Source: Pithys albifrons albifrons (Eukaryota; Chordata; Aves; Passeriformes; Thamnophilidae). From it: a stretch of 64,000 nucleotides of DNA. Under the pieces are notes generated by a model. It was not told where the DNA came from and made no database searches. It worked only from the letters and a program-made list of their open reading frames with translations. Positions 1-10,709 of the stretch are shown piece by piece (position 1 is the first letter of the stretch; each line of letters opens with the position of its first letter). The stretch is from positions 11,280,561 to 11,344,560 of the forward strand of contig NC_092466.1 of NCBI RefSeq assembly GCF_047495875.1, read 5' to 3'. Made by a program: the position numbers and the translations under genes.

Positions 1-321
1 TAATGCTAACCCTAACCCTAACCCTAATTCTAAGCGTAACCCTAGGCGTAACCCTAACCCAGGAGTCGAGAGTGGAGAGAGGAGGGGCTCTGGCAGAATA
101 GAGAGAAGTAGGCCAGCCCTTTGTGGGCTGGCACCTTTCCTCTTTCGATTCCTTTTCCAAGAGGGATCTTGGTCCGCCTTCAATTCTTGGCTGAAAAATG
201 GCAATTTCCCACCCCACTGGTGCCAAGGAGGGACTGAGCTTTGTGCCAAGAAAAAAGGTGGCAGTCTTGGGTTCTCAGGCGCTAATGATGCTGCGCCATG
301 ACCAGTAAAAAGACATGCAAA

Positions 322-681
322 CCCTAAGCCTAACACAAAAGAGAATCCTAACCCTAACCCTAACGCTAACCCTAACCCTAACCCTAATTCTAAGCGTAAC
401 TCGAAGCGTGACCCTAACCGAGGAGTCAAGAGTGGAGAGAGGAGGGGGTGTGGCGGAACAGAGAGAACTAGGCCAGCCCTTTGTGGGCTGGCACCTTTCC
501 TCTTTTGATTCCTTTTTCAAGAGGGATCTCGGTCCGCCTTCAATTCTTGGCTGAAAAATGGCAATTTCCCACCCCACTGGTGCCAAGGAGGGACTGAGCT
601 TTGTGCCAAGAGAAAAGGTGGAAGCCTTGGAATCTCAGGTGCTAATGATGCTGCGCCATGACCAGTAAAAATAAACCCAAA
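322..681. repeat. Reference 360-bp satellite unit (A block 322-417, B block 418-681)
   Basis: This unit illustrates the organisation. The A block is 96 bp and has 16 hexamers. Reading left to right it opens with CCCTAA and GCCTAA, passes through two A-rich hexamers, runs as CCCTAA copies interrupted once by CGCTAA, and then degrades to TTCTAA and GCGTAA before a last CCCTAA. The B block is 264 bp. It carries a hairpin at 472-492, two GTGCCAAG direct repeats and a conserved CCATGACCAGTAAAA end. Both blocks are multiples of six, so hexamer register is kept from unit to unit. Confidence 0.9.
472..492. other. Inverted repeat (8-bp stem, 5-nt loop) in each satellite unit, example copy
   Basis: The arm GCCAGCCC, the loop TTTGT and the arm GGGCTGGC form a perfect 8-bp hairpin. 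The same site is present in nearly every unit. Several units break one arm without a matching change in the other, for example CAGCGC near 1,555 and GGACTGG near 4,444. The stem is therefore not evidently maintained by selection. Confidence 0.6.
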
Positions 682-1243
682 CCCTAATCCTAACACAAAA
701 GAGAAGCCTAACCCTAACCCTAACGCTAACCCTAACCCTAACCCTAATTCTAGGCGTAACTCGAAGCGTGACCCTAACCCAGGAGTCGAGAGTGGAGAGA
801 GGAGGGGGTGTGGCGGAACAGAGAGAACTAGGCAAGCCCTTTGTGGGCTGGCACCTTTCCTCTTTCGATTCCTTTTCCAAGAGGGATCTTGGTCCGCCTT
901 CAATTTTTGGCTGAAAAATGGCAATTTCCCACCCCACTGGTGCCAAGGATGGAATGAGCTTTGTGCCAAGAAAAAAGGTGGCAGCCTTGGGCTCTCAGGC
1001 GCTAATGATGCTGCGCCATGACCAGTAAAAAGGCACGCAAACCCTGAGCCTAACACAAAAGAGAAGCCTAACCCTAACCCTAACGCTAACCCTAACCCTA
1101 ACCCTAATTCTAAGCGTAACTCTAAGCGTAACCCTAACCTAAAAGTCGAGAGTGGAGAGAGGAGGGGGTGTGGCGGAACAAAGAGAAGTAGGCCAGCCCT
1201 TTGTGGGCTGGCACCTTTCCTCTTTCGATTCCTTTTCCAAGAG

Positions 1244-2450
1244 GGATCTGGTCCGCCTTCAATTCTTGGCTGAAAAATGGCAATTTCCCACCCCACTTGT
1301 GCCAACGAGGCACTGAGCTTTGTGCCAAGAGAAAAGGTGGAAGCCTTGGACTCTCAGGTGCTAATGATGCTGCGCCATGACCAGTTAAAATACACCTAAA
1401 CCCTAATCCTAACACAAAAGAGAAGCCTAACCCTAACCCTAACGCTAACCCTAACCCTAACCCTAATTCTAAGCGTAACTGTAAGCGTAACCCTAACCCA
1501 GGAGTCGAGAGTGGAGAGAGGAGGGGGTGTGGCTGAACAAAGAGAACTAGGCCAGCGCTTTGTGGTCTGGCACCTTTCCTATTTCGATTCCTTTTCCAAG
1601 AGGGATCTTGGTCCGCCTTCAATTCTTGGCTGAAAAATGGCAATTTCCCACCCCACTGGTGCCAAGGAGGGACTGAGCTTTGTGCCAAGAAAAAAGGTGG
1701 CAGCCTTGGGCTCTCAGGCGCTAATGATGCTGCGCCATGACCAGTAAAAAGGCACGCAAACCCTGAGCCTAACACAAAAGAGAAGCCTAACCCTAACCCT
1801 AACGCTAACCCTAACCCTAACCCTAATTCTAGGCGTAACTCGAAGCGTAACCCTAACCCAGGAGTCGAGAGTGGAGAGAGGAGGCGGTGTGGCGGAACAG
1901 AGAGAACTAGGCCAGCCCTTTGTGGGCTGGCACCTTTCCTCTTTCGATTCCTTTTCCAAGAGGGATCTTGGTCCGCCTTCAATTCTTGGCTGAAAAATGG
2001 CAATTTCCCACCCCACTGGTGCCAAGGAGGGACTGAGCTTTGTGCCAAGAAAAAAGGTGGCAGCCTTGGGCTCTCAGGCGCTAATGATGCTGCGCCATGA
2101 CCAGTAAAAAGGCTCGCAAACCCTGAGCCTAACACAAAAGAGAAGCCTAAACCTAACCCTAACGCTAACCCTAACCCTAACCCTAATTCTAAGCGTAACT
2201 CGAAGCGTGACCCTAACCCAGGAGTCGAGAGTGGAGAGAGGAGGGGGTGTGGCGGAACAGAGAGAACTAGGCCAGCCCTTTGTGGGCTGGCACCTTTCCT
2301 CTTTCGATTCCTTTTCCAAGAGGGATCTTGGTCCGCCTTCAATTCTTGGCTGAAAAATGGCAATTTCTCACCCCACTGGTGCCAAGGAGGGACTGAGCTT
2401 TGTGCCAAGAAAAAAGGTGGCAGCCTTGGGCTCTCAGGCGCTAATGATGC
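1244..2450. repeat. Five-unit block, left copy of a 1,799-bp-offset tandem duplication
   Basis: The rare 359-bp unit marker (GGATCTGG with one T missing) at 1,244 recurs at 3,043. The following markers recur at the same 1,799-bp offset: ACACCTAAAC near 1,392 and 3,191, GGCTCGC near 2,111 and 3,910, and TTTCTCACC near 2,365 and 4,164. This indicates duplication of a five-unit segment by unequal exchange. Confidence 0.75.
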
Positions 2451-3042
2451 TGCGCCATGACCAGTAAAAAGGCACGCAAACCCTGAGCCTAACACAAAAG
2501 AGAAGCCTAACCCTAACCCTAACGCTAACCCTAACCCTAACCCTAATTCTAGGCGTAACTCGAAGCGTGACCCTAACCCAGGAGTCGAGAGTGGAGAGAG
2601 GAGGGGGTGTGGCGGAACAGAGAGAACTAGGCAAGCCCTTTGTGGGCTGGCACCTTTCCTCTTTCGATTCCTTTTCCAAGAGGGATCTTGGTCCGCCTTC
2701 AATTCTTGGCTGAAAAATGGCAATTTCCCACCCCACTGGTGCCAAGGAGGGACTGAGCTTTGTGCCAAGAAAAAAGGTGGCAGCCTTGGGCTCTCAGGCG
2801 CTAATGATGCTGCGCCATGACCAGTAAAAAGGCACGCAAACCCTGAGCCTAACACAAAAGAGAAGCCTAACCCTAACCCTAACGCTAACCCTAACCCTAA
2901 CCCTAATTCTAAGCGTAACTCTAAGCGTAACCCTAACCTAAAAGTCGAGAGTGGAGAGAGGAGGGGGTGTGGCGGAACAAAGAGAAGTAGGCCAGCCCTT
3001 TGTGGGCTGGCACCTTTCCTCTTTCGATTCCTTTTCCAAGAG

Positions 3043-4250
3043 GGATCTGGTCCGCCTTAAATTCTTGGCTGAAAAATGGCAATTTCCCACCCCACTTGTG
3101 CCAACGAGGCACTGAGCTTTGTGCCAAGAGAAAAGGTGGAAGCCTTGGACTCTCAGGTGCTAATGATGCTGCGCCATGACCAGTTAAAATACACCTAAAC
3201 CCTAATCCTAACACAAAAGAGAAGCCTAACCCTAACCCTAACGCTAACCCTAACCCTAACCCTAATTCTAAGCGTAACTGTAAGCATAACCCTAACCCAG
3301 GAGTCGAGAGTGGAGAGAGGAGGGGGTGTGGCTGAACAAAGAGAACTAGGCCAGCGCTTTGTGGGCTGGCACCTTTCCTCTTTCGATTCCTTTTCCAAGA
3401 GGGATCTTGGTCCGCCTTCAATTCTTGGCTGAAAAATGGCAATTTCCCACCCCACTGGTGCCAAGGAGGGACTGAGCTTTGTGCCAAGAAAAAAGGTGGC
3501 AGCCTTGGGCTCTCAGGCGCTAATGATGCTGCGCCATGACCAGTAAAAAGGCACGCAAACCCTGAGCCTAACACAAAAGAGAAGCCTAACCCTAACCCTA
3601 ACGCTAACCCTAACCCTAACCCTAATTCTAGGCGTAACTCGAAGCGTAACCCTAACCCAGGAGTCGAGAGTGGAGAGAGGAGGCGGTGTGGCGGAACAGA
3701 GAGAACTAGGCCAGCCCTTTGTGGGCTGGCACCTTTCCTCTTTCGATTCCTTTTCCAAGAGGGATCTTGGTCCGCCTTCAATTCTTGGCTGAAAAATGGC
3801 AATTTCCCACCCCACTGGTGCCAAGGAGGGACTGAGCTTTGTGCCAAGAAAAAAGGTGGCAGCCTTGGGCTCTCAGGCGCTAATGATGCTGCGCCATGAC
3901 CAGTAAAAAGGCTCGCAAACCCTGAGCCTAACACAAAAGAGAAGCCTAAACCTAACCCTAACGCTAACCCTAACCCTAACTCTAATTCTAAGCGTAACTC
4001 GAAGCGTGACCCTAACCCAGGAGTCGAGAGTGGAGAGAGGAGGGGGTGTGGCGGAACAGAGAGAACTAGGCCAGCCCTTTGTGGGCTGGCACCTTTCCTC
4101 TTTCGATTCCTTTTCCAAGAGGGATCTTGGTCCGCCTTCAATTCTTGGCTAAAAAATGGCAATTTCTCACCCCACTGGTGCCAAGGAGGGACTGACCTTT
4201 GTGCCAAGAAAAAAGGTGGCAGCCTTGGGCTCTCAGGCGCTAATGATGCT
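3043..4250. repeat. Five-unit block, right copy of the 1,799-bp-offset duplication
   Basis: This copy carries the same ordered series of rare variants as 1,244-2,450, with a few private differences such as GGCTAAAAAATGG near 4,147. The same variant series also appears after the 359-bp markers near 15,273 and 18,871, so the block exists in at least four copies. Confidence 0.75.
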
Positions 4251-5729
4251 GCGCCATGACCAGTAAAAAGACATGCAAACCCTAAGCCTAACACAAAAGA
4301 GAAGCCTAACCCTAACCCTAACGCTAACCCTAACCCTAACCCTAATTCTAGGCGTAACTCGAAGCGTAACCCTAACCCAGGAGTCGAGAGTGGAGAGAGG
4401 AGGCGGTGTGGCAGAACAGAGAGAACTAGGCCAGCCCTTTGTGGACTGGCACCTTTCCTCTTTCGATTCCTTTTCCAAGAGGGATCTTGGTCCGCCTTCA
4501 ATTCTTGGCTGAAAAATGGCAATTTCCCACCCCACTGGTGCCAAGGAGGGACTGAGCTTTGTGCCAAGAAAAAAGGTGGCAGCCTTGGGCTCTCAGGCGC
4601 TAATGATGCTGCGCCATGACCAGTAAAAAGACATGCAAACCCTAAGCCTAACACAAAAGAGCAGCCTAACCCTAACCCTAACGCTAACCCTAACCCTAAC
4701 CCTAATTCTAAGCGTAACCCTAGGCGTAAGCCTAACCCAGGAGTCAAGAGTGGAGAGAGAAGGGGCTCTGGCAGAATAGAGAGAAGTAGGCCAGCGCTTT
4801 GTGGGCTGGCACCTTTCCTCTTTCAATTCCTTTTCCAAGAGGGATCTTGGTCCGCCTTCAATTCTTGGCTGAAAAATGGCAATTTCTCACCCCACTGGTG
4901 CCAAGGAGGGACTGACCTTTGTGCCAAGAAAAAAGGTGGCAGCCTTGGGCTCTCAGGCGCTAATGATGCTGCGCCATGACCAGTAAAAAGACATGCAAAC
5001 CCTAAGCCTAACACAAAAGAGAAGCCTAACCCTAACCCTAACGCTAACCCTAACCCTAACCCTAATTCTAAGCGTAACTCGAAGCGTGACCCTAACCCAG
5101 GAGTCGAGAGTGGAGAGAGGAGGGGGTGTGGCGGAACAGAGAGAACTAGGCCAGCCCTTTGTGGGCTGGCACCTTTCCTCTTTCGATTCCTTTTCCAAGA
5201 GGGATCTTGGTCCGCCTTCAATTCTTGGCTGAAAAATGGCAATTTCCCACCCCACTGGTGCCAAGGAGGGACTGAGCTTTGTGCCAAGAAAAAAGGTGGC
5301 AGCCTTGGGCTCTCAGGCGCTAATGATGCTGCGCCATGACCAGTAAAAAGACATGCAAACCCTAAGCCTAACACAAAAGAGCAGCCTAACCCTAACCCTA
5401 ACGCTAACCCTAACCCTAATTCTAAGCGTAACCCTAGGCGTAACCCTAACCCAGGAGTCGAGAGTGGAGAGAGGAGGGGCTCTGGCAGAATAGAGAGAAG
5501 TAGGCCAGCGCTTTGTGGGCTGGCACCTTTCCTCTTTCGATTCCTTTTCCAAGAGGGATCTTGGTCCGCCTTCAATTCTTGGCTGAAAAATGGCAATTTC
5601 CCACCCCACTGGTGCCAAGGAGGGACTGAGCTTTGTGCCAAGAAAAAAGGTGGCAGTCTTGGGTTCTCAGGCGCTAATGATGCTGCGCCATGACCAGTAA
5701 AAAGATATGCAAACCCTAAGCCTAACACA

Positions 5730-7830
5730 AAAGAGAAGCCTAACCCTAACCCTAACGCTAACCCTAACCCTAACCCTAATTCTAAGCGTAACTCTAAGCG
5801 TAACCCTAACCTAAAAGTCGAGAGTGGAGAGAGGAGGCGGTGTGGCGGAACAGAGAGAACTAGGCCAGCCCTTTGTGGGCTGGCACCTTTCCTCTTTCAA
5901 TTCCTTTTCCAAGAGGGATCTTGGTCCGCCTTCAATTCTTGGCTGAAAAATGGCAATTTCCCACCCAACTGGTGCCAAGGAGGGACTGACCTTTGTGCCA
6001 AGAAAAAAGGTGGCAGCCTTGGGCTCTCAGGCGAAAATGATGCTGCGCCATGACCAGTAAAAAGACAGGCAAACCCTAAGCCTAACACAAAAGAGCAGCC
6101 TAACCCTAACCCTAACGCTAACCCTAACCCTAACCCTAATTCTAAGCGTAACCCTAGGCGTAACCCTAACCCAGGAGTTGAGAGTGGAGAGAGGAGGGGC
6201 TCTGGCAGAATAGAGAGAAGTAGGCCAGCCCTTTGTGGGCTGGCACCTTTCCTCTTTCGATTCCTTTTCCAAGAGGGATCTTGGTCCGCCTTCAATTCTT
6301 GGCTGAAAAATGGCAATTTCCCACCCCACTGGTGCCAAGGAGGGACTGAGCTTTGTGCCAAGAAAAAAGGTGGCAGCCTTGGGCTCTCAGGCGCTAATGA
6401 TGCTGTGCCATGACCAGTTAAAATAAACCCACACCCTAATCCTAACACAAAAGAGAAGCCTAACCCTAACCCTAACGCTAACCCTAACCCTAACCCTAAT
6501 TCTAAGCGTAACTCTAAGCGTGACCCTAACCCAGGAGTCGAGAGTGGAGAGAGGAGGGGGTGTGGCGGAACAGAGAGAACTAGGCCAGCCCTTTGTGGGC
6601 TGGCACCTTTCCTCTTTCGATTCCTTTTCCAAGAGGGATCTTGGTCCGCCTTCAATTCTTGGCTAAAAAATGGCAATTTCTCACCCCACTGGTGCCAAGG
6701 AGTGACTGACCTTTGTGCCAAGAAAAAAGGTGGCAGCCTTGGGCTCTCAGGCGCTAATGATGCTGTGCCATGACCAGTAAAAAGACATGCAAACCCTAAG
6801 CCAAACACAAAAGAGAAGCCTAACCCTAACCCTAACGCTAACCCTAACCCTAACCCTAATTCTAGGCGTAACTCGAAGCGTAACCCTAACCCAGGAGTCG
6901 AGAGTGGAGAGAGGAGGCGGTGTGGCAGAACAGAGAGAACTAGGCCAGCCCTTTGTGGACTGGCACCTTTCCTCTTTCGATTCCTTTTCCAAGAGGGATC
7001 TTGGTCCGCCTTCAATTCTTGGCTGAAAAATGGCAATTTCCCACCCCACTGGTGCCAAGGAGGGACTGAGCTTTGTGCCAAGAAAAAAGGTGGCAGCCTT
7101 GGGCTCTCAGGCGCTAATGATGCTGCGCCATGACCAGTAAAAAGGCACGCAAACCCTGAGCCTAACACAAAAGAGAAGCCTAACCCTAACCCTAACGCTA
7201 ACCCTAACCCTAACCCTAATTCTAGGCGTAACTCGAAGCGTAACCCTAACCCAGGAGTTGAGAGTGGAGAGAGGAGGCGGTGTGGCAGAACAGAGAGAAC
7301 TAGGCCAGCCCTTTGTGGGCTGGCACCTTTCCTCTTTCGATTCCTTTTCCAAGAGGGATCTTGGTCCGCCTTCAATTCTTGGCTGAAAAATGGCAATTTC
7401 CCACCCCACTGGTGCCAAGGAGGGACTGAGCTTTGTGCCAAGAAAAAAGGTGGCAGCCTTGGGTTCTCAGGCGCTAATGATGCTGCGCCATGACCAGTTA
7501 AAATAAACCCAAACCCTAATCCTAACACAAAAGAGAAGCCTAACCCTAACCCTAACGCTAACCCTAACCCTAACCCTAATTCTAAGCGTAACTCTAAGCG
7601 TAACCCTAACCTAAAAGTCGAGAGTGGAGAGAGGAGGGGGTGTGGTGGAACAGAGAGAACTAGGCCAGCCCTTTGTGGGCTGGCACCTTTCCTCTTTCAA
7701 TTCCTTTTCCAAGAGGGATCTTGGTCCGCCTTCAATTCTTGGCTGAAAAATGGCAATTTCCCACCCCACTGGTGCCAAGGAGGGACTGAGCTTTGTGCCA
7801 AGAAAAAAGGTGGCAGCCTTGGGCTCTCAG
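5730..7830. repeat. Left copy of a 2,879-bp-offset segmental duplication in the array
   Basis: Rare variants recur 2,879 bp downstream in the same order. Examples are GCGAAAATGA near 6,033, AAGACAGGC near 6,061, CCCACACCC near 6,428 and GTGTGGTGG near 7,640. Homology fades on both sides, at about 5,720 and 7,840. The copy is almost identical over about 2.1 kb. Confidence 0.75.
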
Positions 7831-8608
7831 GCGCTAATGATGCTGCGCCATGACCAGTAAAAAGGCTCGCAAACCCTGAGCCTAACACAAAAGAGAAGCC
7901 TAAACCTAACCCTAACGCTAACCCTAACCCTAACCCTAATTCTAAGCGTAACTCGAAGCGTGACCCTAACCCAGGAGTCGAGAGTGGAGAGAGGAGGGGG
8001 TGTGGCGGAACAGAGAGAACTAGGCCAGCCCTTTGTGGGCTGGCACCTTTCCTCTTTCGATTCCTTTTCCAAGAGGGATCTTGGTCCGCCTTCAATTCTT
8101 GGCTGAAAAATGGCAATTTCTCACCCCACTGGTGCCAAGGAGGGACTGAGCTTTGTGCCAAGAAAAAAGGTGGCAGCCTTGGGCTCTCAGGCGCTAATGA
8201 TGCTGCGCCATGACCAGTAAAAAGGCACGCAAACCCTGAGCCTAACACAAAAGAGAAGCCTAACCCTAACCCTAACGCTAACCCTAACCCTAACCCTAAT
8301 TCTAGGCGTAACTCGAAGCGTAACCCTAACCCAGGAGTCGAGAGTGGAGAGAGGAGGCGGTGTGGCAGAACAGAGAGAACTAGGCCAGCCCTTTGTGGAC
8401 TGGCACCTTTCCTCTTTCGATTCCTTTTCCAAGAGGGATCTTGGTCCGCCTTCAATTCTTGGCTGAAAAATGGCAATTTCCCACCCCACTGGTGCCAAGG
8501 AGGGACTGAGCTTTGTGCCAAGAAAAAGGTGGCAGCCTTGGGTTCTCAGGCGCTAATGATGCTGCGCCATGACCAGTTAAAATAAACCCAAACCCTAATC
8601 CTAACACA

Positions 8609-10709
8609 AAAGAGAAGCCTAACCCTAACCCTAACGCTAACCCTAACCCTAACCCTAATTCTAAGCGTAACTCTAAGCGTAACCCTAACCTAAAAGTCGA
8701 GAGTGGAGAGAGGAGGCGGTGTGGCGGAACAGAGAGAACTAGGCCAGCCCTTTGTGGGCTGGCACCTTTCCTCTTTCAATTCCTTTTCCAAGAGGGATCT
8801 TGGTCCGCCTTCAATTCTTGGCTGAAAAATGGCAATTTCCCACCCAACTGGTGCCAAGGAGGGACTGACCTTTGTGCCAAGAAAAAAGGTGGCAGCCTTG
8901 GGCTCTCAGGCGAAAATGAGGCTGCGCCATGACCAGTAAAAAGACAGGCAAACCCTAAGCCTAACACAAAAGAGCAGCCTAACCCTAACCCTAACGCTAA
9001 CCCTAACCCTAACCCTAATTCTAAGCGTAACCCTAGGCGTAACCCTAACCCAGGAGTTGAGAGTGGAGAGAGGAGGGGCTCTGGCAGAATAGAGAGAAGT
9101 AGGCCAGCCCTTTGTGGGCTGGCACCTTTCCTCTTTCGATTCCTTTTCCAAGAGGGATCTTGGTCCGCCTTCAATTCTTGGCTGAAAAATGGCAATTTCC
9201 CACCCCACTGGTGCCAAGGAGGGACTGAGCTTTGTGCCAAGAAAAAAGGTGGCAGCCTTGGGCTCTCAGGCGCTAATGATGCTGTGCCATGACCAGTTAA
9301 AATAAACCCACACCCTAATCCTAACACAAAAGAGAAGCCTAACCCTAACCCTAACGCTAACCCTAACCCTAACCCTAATTCTAAGCGTAACTCTAAGCGT
9401 GACCCTAACCCAGGAGTCGAGAGTGGAGAGAGGAGGGGGTGTGGCGGAACAGAGAGAACTAGGCCAGCCCTTTGTGGGCTGGCACCTTTCCTCTTTCGAT
9501 TCCTTTTCCAAGAGGGATCTTGGTCCGCCTTCAATTCTTGGCTAAAAAATGGCAATTTCTCACCCCACTGGTGCCAAGGAGTGACTGACCTTTGCGCCAA
9601 GAAAAAAGGTGGCAGCCTTGGGCTCTCAGGCGCTAATGATGCTGTGCCATGACCAGTAAAAAGACATGCAAACCCTAAGCCTAACACAAAAGAGAAGCCT
9701 AACCCTAACCCTAACGCTAACCCTAACCCTAACCCTAATTCTAGGCGTAACTCGAAGCGTAACCCTAACCCAGGAGTCGAGAGTGGAGAGAGGAGGCAGT
9801 GTGGCAGAACAGAGAGAACTAGGCCAGCCCTTTGTGGACTGGCACCTTTCCTCTTTCGATTCCTTTTCCAAGAGGGATCTTGGTCCGCCTTCAATTCTTG
9901 GCTGAAAAATGGCAATTTCCCACCCCACTGGTGCCAAGGAGGGACTGAGATTTGTGCCAAGAAAAAAGGTGGCAGCCTTGGGCTCTCAGGCGCTAATGAT
10001 GCTGCGCCATGACCAGTAAAAAGGCACGCAAACCCTGAGCCTAACACAAAAGAGAAGCCTAACCCTAACCCTAACGCTAACCCTAACCCTAACCCTAATT
10101 CTAGGCGTAACTCGAAGCGTAACCCTAACCCAGGAGTTGAGAGTGGAGAGAGGAGGCGATGTGGCAGAACAGAGAGAACTAGGCCAGCGCTTTGTGGGCT
10201 GGCACCTTTCCTCTTTCGATTCCTTTTCCAAGAGGGATCTTGGTCCGCCTTCAATTCTTGGCTGAAAAATGGCAATTTCCCACCCCACTGGTGCCAAGGA
10301 GGGACTGAGCTTTGTGCCAAGAAAAAAGGTGGCAGCCTTGGGTTCTCAGGCGCTAATGATGCTGCGCCATGACCAGTTAAAATAAACCCAAACCCTAATC
10401 CTAACACAAAAGAGAAGCCTAACCCTAACCCTAACGCTAACCCTAACCCTAACCCTAATTCTAAGCGTAACTCTAAGCGTAACCCTAACCTAAAAGTCGA
10501 GAGTGGAGAGAGGAGGGGGTGTGGTGGAACAGAGAGAACTAGGCCAGCCCTTTGTGGGCTGGCACCTTTCCTCTTTCAATTCCTTTTCCAAGAGGGATCT
10601 TGGTCCGCCTTCAATTCTTGGCTGAAAAATGGCAATTTCCCACCCCACTGGTGCCAAGGAGGGACTGAGCTTTGTGCCAAGAGAAAAGGTGGCAGCCTTG
10701 GGCTCTCAG
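8609..10709. repeat. Right copy of the 2,879-bp-offset segmental duplication
   Basis: This copy matches 5,730-7,830 apart from scattered single-base differences. One is GAGGCTG near 8,918 against GATGCTG in the left copy. The offset is eight 360-bp units less one base. Confidence 0.75.

Noticed and set aside
1..60. Terminal telomere
   Set aside because: Only the interrupted hexamer block of a normal unit is present. There is no long uninterrupted CCCTAA run.
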